From contig NZ_FQUD01000004.1 of assembly GCF_900128945.1 (NCBI RefSeq), positions 434,001 to 498,000 on the forward strand: 64,000 nucleotides of DNA. Direction: 5' to 3'. Under the pieces are notes generated by a model. It saw only the letters and a list, made by a program, of their open reading frames with translations. It made no database searches and had not been told where the DNA came from. Positions 24,978 to 33,475 of this stretch are shown piece after piece. Position numbers and translations under genes: made by a program. Within the stretch, counting starts at the first letter, position 1; each line of letters starts with the position of its first letter. The stretch comes from Chryseobacterium sp. OV279 (lineage in GTDB: Bacteria; Bacteroidota; Bacteroidia; Flavobacteriales; Weeksellaceae).

Positions 24978-26051
24978 TTATTGAGTTTCTATCTTGATGA
25001 TTTTCTTTCCGTTTTCTCCCAGATAATGAGCAAGTAATTTATCGAATACTTTGTAGCCGTTATCTGAATTGGTGAAAATCAGAAGTCCCTGTTTGGTTTT
25101 CGGAAGAATGATCGTAATGCAAAATGTTCCGGAGTCAGAACCACCATGTGACAATGCATATTCTCCATTACCCAGATCGTAAATAACAAAGCCTAATCCA
25201 TAGTATTTGTTTTTCCTGGTTTGAACCTGTCTTTTCATCATCTGCTTATAAAGATCATTGTTAAGATGTCCTCCGTTAAGAATGTCAGCGAGAAAGTTTC
25301 CATAATCTTCTACTGTTGTATGCAGATCATCAGCCGCATTTGCCAATTTATTTTCCTCTGTTTTATACGGTTTTCCATTTTTGTCATAGCCTTTGGCAAA
25401 TCTGTTTTTATCTGTGTTTTCATCCCAAATATAATTGGTATCATTCATTTTTAGACGTTGAAATATCAATTCTCTTGCTAATTGTTGCAGTGGTTTTTTG
25501 AATTTGTTTTCAATGGCTTTTCTCAAATACTCAAAACCTTCTCCTGAATATTGAAATTTTGTTCCCGGGTCAAAATCAAAACTTAATTTTTTGTTTTCTT
25601 TCATGTATCTCCAGTTGGGAAAGCCTGTTTGATGACTTAATATTATTCTTGTCGTCAACTGTTTATTCCTTGGATCATTGGCTATATCCGGATCGGTCCA
25701 ATATGTATAAACCGGTTCATCAAGATCCCATTTTCCCATATTCACCAGATGTAATGCTACCATTGCGGTAATTGGTTTGGTAAGTGATGCTACATTGAAA
25801 ATCGTATTGTAAGGTGCTGAAATATCGTCTTTAATTTTTCCGAATACTTTAATCTGTTTTAATGTGCCGCCTTCTATAATGCCAAGCCCAAGAATGGGAA
25901 CTTTAAGTTCGTGGAGCCAGTTTTCAATTTCTTTATCACGATCAAAAATTGAATCTGTAATGTAATGGCTGCTTACTTTTTCTGCCTGAGCATTGGTATT
26001 CGTGGAAAACAGAAGGAGAAATAACAGGGTAAAATAAAAGAGTTTTGTCAT
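24978..26051 (-). CDS. Serine hydrolase, beta-lactamase class C family, secreted
   Basis: This 357-residue protein has a signal peptide (TKLFYFTLLFLLLFSTNTNAQ). The active-site S-x-x-K is SLTK (Ser89, Lys92), and the Y-x-G element appears in FQYSGEGFEYLRK. The domain matches the AmpC/D-alanyl-D-alanine carboxypeptidase-like esterases; substrate unknown. The ATG at 26051 is used instead of the in-frame TTG at 26072. It is unrelated in detail to the serine hydrolase at 12001-13134 apart from the family fold. Confidence 0.85.
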   Translation of the reverse strand: MTKLFYFTLLFLLLFSTNTNAQAEKVSSHYITDSIFDRDKEIENWLHELKVPILGLGIIEGGTLKQIKVFGKIKDDISAPYNTIFNVASLTKPITAMVALHLVNMGKWDLDEPVYTYWTDPDIANDPRNKQLTTRIILSHQTGFPNWRYMKENKKLSFDFDPGTKFQYSGEGFEYLRKAIENKFKKPLQQLARELIFQRLKMNDTNYIWDENTDKNRFAKGYDKNGKPYKTEENKLANAADDLHTTVEDYGNFLADILNGGHLNNDLYKQMMKRQVQTRKNKYYGLGFVIYDLGNGEYALSHGGSDSGTFCITIILPKTKQGLLIFTNSDNGYKVFDKLLAHYLGENGKKIIKIETQ

Positions 26052-26140
26052 TGTCTTATTTTTTTTTGACAAAGATTAGGTTTCTTATTTTTAGTACAAA
26101 AAATAGAACCTGACAAAAACCCGACAATCATCCGACAAGG

Positions 26141-26695
26141 TTATATGAGGCTGAAATTAAGTTTGTAAAGAAGTTCTTTGTTTCTGTCTATTTCAGCAGA
26201 ATTTCTAAGGATAATAAAAATATTGGACAGGAAAATCAAGATGATCATGATAATCGTAAGTGCAGGTCCGGGTTTTAAGAAGATACCGAATAGAAATGTG
26301 ACAGGTGCAAATATGGTCCAAATGATCTGAACAGAAATTATTTGCTTTACTAAGCCATTTTTCTGTTTTAGTTTAAACATCAGAAAAAGAGGAACCAAAA
26401 TATTTAATGGCGGTAGCAACATACAAGGGATAGAAGAAAGATTGATCACTTTTATTAAAGAATAATTCGCAGGAATTTGATCTTCTTTAATTTCAAGATC
26501 TTTTGTCTCGATTTCTATGTTTTGAAACTCGCTTTCTGTTGTTTCTAAAGCTTTAGCCAAAACCCGAAGCGTATGACCTTTTGGTTGAGTTCCTGCTTCT
26601 ATCCGTTGTATTGTCCTGACAGAAATACCAGAGCTCTCGGCCAACTCTTCCTGAGTCAGATTTTTTCTCTCTCTTATTTCTTTCAATTTGGACAT
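26141..26695 (-). CDS. XRE-type regulator with membrane C-terminus
   Basis: This is a 184-residue fusion. Residues 1-60 are a typical helix-turn-helix of the XRE/Cro type (LTQEELAESSGISVRTIQRI). After a charged linker there are three hydrophobic segments (around 87-108, 118-139 and 143-164), so the protein is membrane-bound, with the DNA-binding head in the cytoplasm. The membrane part resembles DUF4870-like small membrane domains, but I am not certain. It follows fabF by 23 bp on the same strand and may be transcribed with that operon. The target genes are unknown. Confidence 0.8.
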   Translation of the reverse strand: MSKLKEIRERKNLTQEELAESSGISVRTIQRIEAGTQPKGHTLRVLAKALETTESEFQNIEIETKDLEIKEDQIPANYSLIKVINLSSIPCMLLPPLNILVPLFLMFKLKQKNGLVKQIISVQIIWTIFAPVTFLFGIFLKPGPALTIIMIILIFLSNIFIILRNSAEIDRNKELLYKLNFSLI

Positions 26696-26718
26696 GTTAC
26701 TGTATGTATAGTACGAAA

Positions 26719-27960
26719 TTAATTAAATTTCTTGAAAACCAAAGTCGCATTGTGTCCCCCGAATCCAAAGGCATTGCTTAGCGCGAAGTTGATATTCTTC
26801 TCTTTAGCTTCTCCAAAAACGATATTTACATCCTTAGGAATGCTTTCGTCAATATTGTGAAGATTGATCGTAGGTGGAATAATTCCCTTTTCTACAGCTT
26901 TAATAGAAAGAATAGCCTCCGCAGCACCTGCCGCACCCAATAAGTGTCCGGTCATGGATTTTGTAGCACTGATATCAAGCTTTTTGTTTCCTCCGAATAA
27001 TTTGCTGATCGCTTTTAATTCTACCAGGTCTCCAAGCGGAGTAGAGGTAGCATGAGGATTAAGATAATCAAGATCTTCTAAATTGGCTCCCGCTTCTTTC
27101 ATAGCCAGCTGCATCGCTTTAATCGCGCTCACTCCATCCGGATGAGGTGCCGTCATGTGATAAGCATCTGCGGTCATAGCAGCACCTGCCAGTTCAGCGT
27201 AAATTTTAGCGCCTCTTGCTTTGGCGTGCTCATATTCTTCAAGAACCAGAGCTCCGGCACCTTCACCCATGACAAAACCGTCTCTGTCTGTGTCATAAGG
27301 ACGGCTTGCGGTGGCAAAATCATCATTTCTGGTAGACATAGCTTTCATAATGGAGAAACCTCCTACAGAAGCCGGTGTCACAGCAGCTTCAGAGCCACCA
27401 CTGATGATTACTTTGGCTTTTCCAAGACGGATATAGTTGAAAGCATCCATTAATGCTGTATTTCCCGTTGCACAGGCTGAAATAGTGGTATAGTTGATTC
27501 CCTGAAGACCAAACTTCATAGAAATCATTCCCGAAGCCATATTGGCGATGAACTTAGGAACAAAGAAAGGATTAAATCTTGGTGTCCCGTCGCCTTCTGA
27601 AAAATTCATAACCTCGGTTTCAAAGGTGATCATACCTCCCTGTCCGGTTCCCCAGATCACTCCGGTATCAAACGGATCCATTTTTTCCAGTTCCAGTCCG
27701 GAATCCTGAATAGCTTCTGTGGAAGCATACATCGCATATTGTGAAAACAGGTCGCTTCTTTTTATTTCGTTGTGGGTCAGGTGAACTTTCGGGTCAAAGT
27801 TTTTCACTTCACAGGCGAAGTGTACCTTAAATTTTTCTGAATCAAAATGGGTAATTAAACCTGCTCCGCTCACCCCGTTAATACTGTTTTGCCAAAAATC
27901 TTCGACATTGTTCCCCAAAGGCGTCACAGCGCCCAGTCCTGTAATGACAACTCTTTTCAT
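26719..27960 (-). CDS. fabF: Beta-ketoacyl-ACP synthase II
   Basis: This 413-residue condensing enzyme elongates acyl-ACP with malonyl-ACP. The catalytic triad is visible: Cys163 (SACATGNTAL), His303 (NPHATSTPLGD) and His339 (KSMTGHLLGAAGA). Length and motifs fit FabF fully. It is the last enzyme gene of the tetR-thiolase-thioesterase-fabF operon, with 2 bp to the upstream thioesterase gene. Because it lies apart from acpP and the main fab genes, it may be a second copy for a specialised acyl chain; that cannot be told from this window. Confidence 0.93.
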   Translation of the reverse strand: MKRVVITGLGAVTPLGNNVEDFWQNSINGVSGAGLITHFDSEKFKVHFACEVKNFDPKVHLTHNEIKRSDLFSQYAMYASTEAIQDSGLELEKMDPFDTGVIWGTGQGGMITFETEVMNFSEGDGTPRFNPFFVPKFIANMASGMISMKFGLQGINYTTISACATGNTALMDAFNYIRLGKAKVIISGGSEAAVTPASVGGFSIMKAMSTRNDDFATASRPYDTDRDGFVMGEGAGALVLEEYEHAKARGAKIYAELAGAAMTADAYHMTAPHPDGVSAIKAMQLAMKEAGANLEDLDYLNPHATSTPLGDLVELKAISKLFGGNKKLDISATKSMTGHLLGAAGAAEAILSIKAVEKGIIPPTINLHNIDESIPKDVNIVFGEAKEKNINFALSNAFGFGGHNATLVFKKFN

Positions 27961-27962
27961 AT

Positions 27963-28388
27963 CTAGTTATTAATTTTGAATAGATTAGAGGTTCCCCTGG
28001 CAATCAGTCTTGTTTTGTCTGCGTTCCATATCTCGCATTGCGCATTGACAAACTGCCGGCCTCTTTTTATAATTTTCGTTTCGGCTACAATATTATCATT
28101 TTCTTTTGCAGTTGAAAAATAATCGATCACATTATTGATGGTTGTTATGAAAGAATTTTCGTTCAGAGAGAACATCGTGGCTCCAATGATGTCGTCAACG
28201 ATGGCTGCCGTTACTCCGCCATGGAGATTTCCGATCGGGTTAAGCCATTCCGGTCTTACCGTATATTGGAACTCGAGATGTCCTTCTTCTACAGAAAGTA
28301 CAATAGGATTGAGCCATTTCATAAACGGTGAGGGTGACTGGTCAAACTCCTTTCCGATGAATTGCTGCAGCTGTGCTAATCTGTCCAT
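27963..28388 (-). CDS. PaaI-type hotdog thioesterase
   Basis: This 141-residue hotdog-fold protein has the family core NLHGGVTAAIVDDIIGA, which includes the residues that usually bind the thioester and carry catalysis (the His-Gly-Gly loop and a following Asp). It likely hydrolyses an acyl-CoA or similar thioester. It lies between the thiolase and fabF genes, 10 bp from one and 2 bp from the other, so it should act on intermediates of the same pathway. Confidence 0.85.
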   Translation of the reverse strand: MDRLAQLQQFIGKEFDQSPSPFMKWLNPIVLSVEEGHLEFQYTVRPEWLNPIGNLHGGVTAAIVDDIIGATMFSLNENSFITTINNVIDYFSTAKENDNIVAETKIIKRGRQFVNAQCEIWNADKTRLIARGTSNLFKINN

Positions 28389-28398
28389 ATTTTTTGTT

Positions 28399-29667
28399 TT
28401 ATTTTTCTAAAATCATAGTGACACCCTGTCCGCGTGCTGCGCAGATAGAGATAAATCCTTTTCCGCTGCCTTTTTCGTGGAGCAGTTTGGCCAGAGTACC
28501 GATAATTCTTCCACCTGTAGCCGCAAAGGGATGCGCTACGGCAAGGCTTCCGCCTTTTACATTCAGTTTGCTTCTGTCAATTTTCCCCAATGCTTTTTCC
28601 AGACCGAATTTTTTAGCAAGATCATCGTTTTCCCAGATTTTAATCGTAGCAAGAACCTGAGCGGCAAATGCTTCATGAATTTCATAATAATCAAAATCTT
28701 CAAGACTCATTCCAGCCTTTCTAAGCATTCTGTCAGCTGCAAAAACGGGAGCCAGAAGCAGATTCTGCTTGTTTTCCACATATTCAATTCCTGCCACTTC
28801 TGAGAAAGTCACATACGCTAAAATAGGAAGGCCGTTGGCATTTGCCCATTCTTCGCTGCCCATTAAAACGGCTGATGCACCATCTGTAAAAGGAGTTGAA
28901 TTTCCGGCGGTCAATGTGCCGTTTTCTTTATCAAATGCCGGTTTCAGCTGGGAAAGTTTTTCAATGCTGGTATCTCTTCGGAGATTATTGTCTTTATCAA
29001 GGCCGAAAGCAGGAATAATCATATCATCGAAAAATCCTTCGTCGTAAGCTTTGGCCATATTCTGATGACTTTTTAAAGCCAATTCATCCTGTTCTTCACG
29101 GGAAATATTGTAATATTTGGCTGTGATTTCTGTATGTCCACCCATCACAAGACCGGTTTTAGGTTCCTGTCCTTTGTAGGGAATCGGCATCCAGTCTTTA
29201 AGTTTTGGGCTTAGAAGCTGTTTTAACTTTCCAAATGCTGATTTTTCTTTATTGGCTTTTAACAGGGCTTTTCTTAATCTCGGAGCAGATTCAAACGGGA
29301 TGTTACTCATAGCTTCAACACCACAGGCAATACCGCTTTCTATCTGTCCCAGTGCAATTTTATTTCCAATATAAACGGCAGCCTCAATTCCTGTATCACA
29401 GGCTTGCTGAAGATCGCATGCAGGCGTTGCGGGATCCAGTGCCGTATTCATCACGGTTTCTCTGATGAGGTTGCTCTCGGAAATGTGTTTGATCACAGCT
29501 CCGCCGGCTACTTCACCCAGAAGTTTTCCCTGTAAATGGTATTTGTTGATCAGTCCGTTGAGTGCAGCTTCCAGAAGCTCCTGATTATCCAGGTCCGCAT
29601 AGGCTGTATTGATTCTTGCGAAAGGAATTCTGCTGTATCCTACGATAGCCACTTTTTTTGTTTCCAT
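28399..29667 (-). CDS. Acetyl-CoA C-acyltransferase (thiolase), FadI-like
   Basis: This 422-residue thiolase cleaves or forms beta-ketoacyl-CoA. The nucleophilic Cys is Cys90 in LQQACDTGIEAA; later motifs are EIHEAFAAQVLA, AVAHPFAATGGRIIG (His) and CAARGQGVTMI (second Cys). Length and the CAARGQG ending are closer to FadI-type thiolases than to short biosynthetic AtoB types. The usual FadJ partner is not adjacent. It is the second gene of the TetR-controlled operon, 10 bp after tetR. Confidence 0.9.
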   Translation of the reverse strand: METKKVAIVGYSRIPFARINTAYADLDNQELLEAALNGLINKYHLQGKLLGEVAGGAVIKHISESNLIRETVMNTALDPATPACDLQQACDTGIEAAVYIGNKIALGQIESGIACGVEAMSNIPFESAPRLRKALLKANKEKSAFGKLKQLLSPKLKDWMPIPYKGQEPKTGLVMGGHTEITAKYYNISREEQDELALKSHQNMAKAYDEGFFDDMIIPAFGLDKDNNLRRDTSIEKLSQLKPAFDKENGTLTAGNSTPFTDGASAVLMGSEEWANANGLPILAYVTFSEVAGIEYVENKQNLLLAPVFAADRMLRKAGMSLEDFDYYEIHEAFAAQVLATIKIWENDDLAKKFGLEKALGKIDRSKLNVKGGSLAVAHPFAATGGRIIGTLAKLLHEKGSGKGFISICAARGQGVTMILEK

Positions 29668-29677
29668 ATTGAAAAAT

Positions 29678-30283
29678 TTATGAGGGAAGTATTTTTAATT
29701 CTTTGTCGATCATGAATAATATCCTGTCTAAAGCCATATGCAGATATTTTTCTTCTTCAGTCGTTTTGGCAAGCAGGATTCCGCCTTCTACCATCATGAT
29801 GAATAACGATCCGTATTCGTCTGAATCTATGGTCTGATGGATCTCTCCGTTGTCCTGCCCGTCTTTAATGACGGATGCTATTTTTTTGATCCAACCTTCA
29901 AACGATTGGGTCACCTGTTTCTTCAGACTCGGAAAAGTATCATCAGCTTCTGTGGCTGCGTTCATCAAAGGGCATCCTCCGTTTTCAAAGACTGTTTTCC
30001 AGTTTTTTCGATAAAAATTAACAAATGCATTAAGTTTATCAATGGTCGTTGGAAATTCATCTCCTAAAGATCTGGCCATGTTTTTGGATAACAGGCTGGA
30101 ATTGTATTTGTAAACTTCCAGTGCCACTTCGTCTTTGTTGCCGAAGTTTCCATAGATGCTTCCTTTGGTCAGACCTGTAGCTTCCGTGATGTCAGATAAA
30201 GACGTAGACGTGTAGCCTTTGGTATTGAACAAAGACGCTGTTTTCTCAATGATAAACTGTTTGGTCTTTTCTGCTTTTGACAT
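29678..30283 (-). CDS. TetR/AcrR-family regulator of fatty-acid operon
   Basis: This 201-residue repressor has an N-terminal TetR helix-turn-helix (residues ~8-55, TSTSLSDITEATGLTKGSIY). The ligand domain contains GGCPLMNAATEADDTFPSL, a phrase seen in YxaF/LmrA-like TetR proteins. It heads the operon with thiolase, thioesterase and fabF. A perfect palindrome at 30314-30337 sits on its promoter, so autoregulation is likely. The inducer may be an acyl-CoA, as for other TetR regulators of fatty-acid genes, but this is inference. Confidence 0.88.
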   Translation of the reverse strand: MSKAEKTKQFIIEKTASLFNTKGYTSTSLSDITEATGLTKGSIYGNFGNKDEVALEVYKYNSSLLSKNMARSLGDEFPTTIDKLNAFVNFYRKNWKTVFENGGCPLMNAATEADDTFPSLKKQVTQSFEGWIKKIASVIKDGQDNGEIHQTIDSDEYGSLFIMMVEGGILLAKTTEEEKYLHMALDRILFMIDKELKILPS

Positions 30284-30303
30284 TTAAGTGTTTAATTTCA
30301 ATG

Positions 30304-30337
30304 CAAATATACAAAAATATACCGATTGGTATATTTT
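30304..30337 (-). promoter_or_regulatory. tetR operon promoter with TetR operator
   Basis: The minus strand has TATATTTG at 30311-30304 (a TAnnTTTG box). Three bases upstream is a perfect dyad at 30314-30337: 10-bp arms AAAATATACC / GGTATATTTT around GATT. The ACC-N4-GGT core is typical of TetR-family operators. Binding there would block the promoter. Confidence 0.75.
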
Positions 30338-30470
30338 ATTTTGTCACTGTTTTTTTTACCACAAAAGGCACAAAAGTTTTTGACAGCTTAAATTGATATA
30401 AAGTTTAAATTGATAATGTGGAGAAAGATCACATCAGTTTTTTGAAAAATCAGAGATTTTCTGTGAAGAA

Positions 30471-30530
30471 TTAAACCATTAAGATTTTTTAATCAGATAA
30501 GACTAATTAAGAAAATCCTAATGGTTTAAA
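30471..30530. repeat. Long imperfect hairpin downstream of osmC-like gene
   Basis: The 18-bp arms (TTAAACCATTAAGATTTT, and at 30512-30529 its complement with one mismatch) flank an AT-rich loop of about 23 nt. It may terminate the OsmC gene or be a member of the palindromic repeat family also seen at 49421 and 55553. The stretch 30338-30470 between it and the tetR operator holds no recognised feature. Confidence 0.5.
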
Positions 30531-30549
30531 TAGAGAAATTTGAATATTA

Positions 30550-30966
30550 TTAAGCTAAAGTAGCATTCAAAGTAATTTCAAAGTTGAAAGCTGCACTCAC
30601 CGGGCATCCTTCCTCAGCGATTTTAGCGAATTTCTGGAATTCTTCTTCTGAAATTCCTGGAACTTTTGCCGTTAAAGTCAGTTCAGATTTTGTAATTTTT
30701 CCTACACTAGGATCAAGAGTGATGACGGAAGTTGTTTTTAATTCTTCAGGAGTAAAACCAGCCTGAGAAAGTTCAGCACTCAGTTTCATCGTGAAGCATC
30801 CTGCATGCGCTGCAGCAAGAAGTTCTTCAGGATTAGTTCCCACTCCGTCTGCGAAACGGCTGTTGAAAGAATACTGGGTTTCGTTTAAAGTCGTACTTTG
30901 AGTAGTTAAATGTCCTTTACCTTCTTTGATGTTACCGTTCCAAACGGCTGTTGCGTTACGTCTCAT
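30550..30966 (-). CDS. OsmC-family peroxiredoxin-like protein
   Basis: This 138-residue protein has the OsmC fold and its two redox cysteines, in HAGCFTM and EGCPVSAA, along with the Arg near the start (MRRNATAVW). It should reduce organic hydroperoxides. It belongs to the OsmC rather than the Ohr branch by its opening. A strong promoter is seen: TTG at 31041-31039, 20 bp, then TATCTTTG at 31018-31011 (minus strand). Confidence 0.9.
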   Translation of the reverse strand: MRRNATAVWNGNIKEGKGHLTTQSTTLNETQYSFNSRFADGVGTNPEELLAAAHAGCFTMKLSAELSQAGFTPEELKTTSVITLDPSVGKITKSELTLTAKVPGISEEEFQKFAKIAEEGCPVSAAFNFEITLNATLA

Positions 30967-31010
30967 AATGTTTGCTTTTTATTGTTTTTAATATATTGAT
31001 TTTGATGATA

Positions 31011-31041
31011 CAAAGATAGAGTGGCCGGAAGTCGGATTCAA
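31011..31041 (-). promoter_or_regulatory. osmC-like gene promoter
   Basis: On the minus strand, TTG (31041-31039) is separated by 20 bp from TATCTTTG (31018-31011). This fits the Bacteroidota -33/-7 consensus. The box lies 44 bp upstream of the ATG. Confidence 0.65.
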
Positions 31042-31054
31042 TAGATAAAAAGAC

Positions 31055-31921
31055 TTAAATATTGTACTTTTTTCCCGACGGGTAGTTTTTCTTGAAATTG
31101 GCGGGTGTGCTTCCCGTTTTGTTGGTAAAAAGCCGGTTGAAATAAGCCGGATCCTCATAACCAAGATCATACGCGATTTCTTTCACGGGTTTATCAGTGT
31201 AGAAAAGAAGTCTTTTCGCTTCCAGTAAAATTCTGTTGATGATCAACTGGTTGGGAGATTCTATATTCAGGCTTTTAAATTTATGCGTTAATGTTTTCGG
31301 AGCCATATGAAGGAGTTCCGCATAATCTGCAACATTATGTTTTTCCCTGAAATGAATTTCCAGATACCTGCTGAAATCTCTGAAGACATCCAGTTCAGTG
31401 CCCGGAATTTTCACCGTATCATTATTAAGATGCTGCTTTTTCCAGTTTCTGGTCGCACGGATGATGATCTGTTTTACATACGTGCGGATCATTTCCTCAG
31501 CAGAAGAATCTTTCCATTGAAGCTCATCTTTTATATGCTGGAATAAATTTTTAATGTCGGAAGTTTCCGAATCGGTAAGCTCCACGAAAGGAATTTCAAA
31601 TACATTATGGAAAAGAAGCCCGTCACAGGCTACTTCTTTGTCATGAATCTGGATGCAGTAAAAATCACGGTTATAATACAGAAGCATAGATTCCTCCAGT
31701 CCTTTTTCTATTTTCAAATGTTGGCTGGTGAGAAAGAATAGAGTAGGTTTTGATACCTGATAATGATTAAAATCTACAGTGAGTTCATAGCCTTCCGGAA
31801 TGAAAAGGATTTTGATATCATATCTGAATTGAGTTCCATTGATCTTCTCCAGATTGTTCTGAGAGAATAGTTCGAGCCCGAGTTTTTTGTAGTGATCTTC
31901 AAAAATAAGCTGCTGCTGCAT
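31055..31921 (-). CDS. AraC-family transcriptional regulator
   Basis: This 288-residue protein has a C-terminal AraC DNA-binding domain (two helix-turn-helix units; VADYAELLHMAPKTLTHKFK and VKEIAYDLGYEDPAYFNRLF). The N-terminal ~180 residues are a ligand-binding domain of cupin-like type without obvious metal ligands. It lies 88 bp upstream of the OsmC-like gene on the same strand and could regulate it or a distant target. Confidence 0.88.
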   Translation of the reverse strand: MQQQLIFEDHYKKLGLELFSQNNLEKINGTQFRYDIKILFIPEGYELTVDFNHYQVSKPTLFFLTSQHLKIEKGLEESMLLYYNRDFYCIQIHDKEVACDGLLFHNVFEIPFVELTDSETSDIKNLFQHIKDELQWKDSSAEEMIRTYVKQIIIRATRNWKKQHLNNDTVKIPGTELDVFRDFSRYLEIHFREKHNVADYAELLHMAPKTLTHKFKSLNIESPNQLIINRILLEAKRLLFYTDKPVKEIAYDLGYEDPAYFNRLFTNKTGSTPANFKKNYPSGKKYNI

Positions 31922-32179
31922 ACAATTACTTTAGCTTAAAGATACAAAAAAGAAGGTTTTGGCAGTATTAATAAATAGAAACCTGTTTTCTGATGACTGG
32001 ATTTCATAAGGTTAACAGGGATTCTTTTATCCATTTCAGGGCTTATTTTCAGTTTTCGTTTCAGTTTTTTAATCAAAAACATAGAAAAAATAAAAATTAT
32101 ATATTAGTTGATTGGTTTTTTATCAATTTTGCAAAAACGTACTGTATTGAATTATAACTTTAATTTCTTCAAAGATTAG

Positions 32180-33058
32180 ATGAGTAAGCTAGAAAATATT
32201 TTGAGAGAAATAACGCCATTATCTCCCGAGGACAGTTTTCTTGTGTTTGACCGGATAAAGGCATCTTTTGATTTCCCATATCATTATCACCCGGAAATAG
32301 AGATCAATTTTATCAGCAAAGGAAAGGGATACCGCCGGATGATCGGGGACCACACAGGAGAAATCGGTGACATCGAACTGGTGTTGGTCGGTCCGAATCT
32401 TCCGCACTGCTGGGCCAACCATAAGTGCAAAAACCGGAAAACCCATGAGATTACGGTGCAGTTCAATCAGGATTTTTTTAATCAGTCGATGATGGATAAA
32501 AATATTCTGAAACCCATCAGTAACCTGATGAAGGACTCGATCCGGGGCATTCTTTTTTCTCAGGAAACGGCGGAAAAGCTTAAAGACTCCTTTTTCAATT
32601 TATCCAAAATGAACAGTTTTGAGTCATTCATTGAGATCATGAAAATTCTGAATGAACTGGCCATTGCCGAAGATAAAACGCTTCTGTCCTCGTACAGCAT
32701 AGAATCGGAAACCTTTGCAGATAATGACAAAATGAAAATTGTACACGATTTTGTGCATAAGAATTTTGAAAGTAAAATTACACTTCATGATGCAGCCTCT
32801 CTGATTAATATGAGCAGTGTTACTTTTAACAGATTCATCAAAAAAAGAACGGGTAAGACTTTTGTGAATTATCTGAACGAAATAAGGATCAGCTATGCCG
32901 CACGGTGGCTCATGGAGAAGAATTTGACCGTTTTTGAGACTGCTTTTGAAGCTGGTTTTAATAATATTGCCAATTTCAACAAAGTTTTTAAATCTATTAA
33001 AAAAACGACGCCTACTGAGTTTAAAGAGCTCTTTAAAGGCGTGAAGAAAATAGAGTAA
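32180..33058 (+). CDS. AraC-family regulator with cupin sensor domain
   Basis: This 292-residue protein has a cupin-type sugar-sensing N-terminus (HYHPEIEINFISKGKGYRRM, GPNLPHCW) and a C-terminal AraC domain (DAASLINMSSVTFNRFIKKR, VFETAFEAGFNNIANFNKVF). Such architecture is common in carbohydrate-responsive regulators. It is the gene immediately before the glycan-utilisation locus, on the same strand, and the locus has no other regulator gene, so it is the best candidate controller. A strong terminator at 33099-33128 separates it from susC. Confidence 0.88.
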   Translation: MSKLENILREITPLSPEDSFLVFDRIKASFDFPYHYHPEIEINFISKGKGYRRMIGDHTGEIGDIELVLVGPNLPHCWANHKCKNRKTHEITVQFNQDFFNQSMMDKNILKPISNLMKDSIRGILFSQETAEKLKDSFFNLSKMNSFESFIEIMKILNELAIAEDKTLLSSYSIESETFADNDKMKIVHDFVHKNFESKITLHDAASLINMSSVTFNRFIKKRTGKTFVNYLNEIRISYAARWLMEKNLTVFETAFEAGFNNIANFNKVFKSIKKTTPTEFKELFKGVKKIE

Positions 33059-33098
33059 CACTTTTTAAATTAAGGAAATACATTGTTTATATACTCAT

Positions 33099-33128
33099 AA
33101 TCCGGATACTTTTATCCGGATTTTTTTA
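33099..33128 (+). terminator. Terminator of AraC gene
   Basis: Perfect 10-bp arms AATCCGGATA / TATCCGGATT around a 4-nt loop, followed by a run of T. Confidence 0.85.
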
Positions 33129-33475
33129 TGAATATCAGATGCATTTTAATCAAAAAGTGTTAAAAAAGTGTCATATGAAGGACTGAAAGGCACTAAGTTG
33201 TAAAATGGTCTATTTTACTGCAAATCAGAGGGTAAATAGGATGTTTTAAAAACACCTGAATAAATAATATCGTTTTATGATAAAATAACATTATATCCAG
33301 CTGTTAACAAAATTTAGATTTGCTAATATGAATTAAATCTTAACAAAACTTTAATTATTTGATGAGTATAGAACAGAATGTTGCGGAAAAAAGAAGATAA
33401 ATAATGTTTTATACAGTTACCAATATTTAAAGGGATGTCGTTGATTCTCAAATAAATCTTAATAAAACTAACCTT
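33129..33475 (+). other. Upstream region of susC
   Basis: No gene seen. It should contain the promoter of the glycan locus. A TAGATTTG box at 33315-33322 is a candidate -7 element, giving a leader of about 150 nt. A near-exact direct repeat (AAATCTTAACAAAACT at about 33336 and AAATCTTAATAAAACT at about 33455) lies in the leader and could be a regulator site. Confidence 0.4.
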
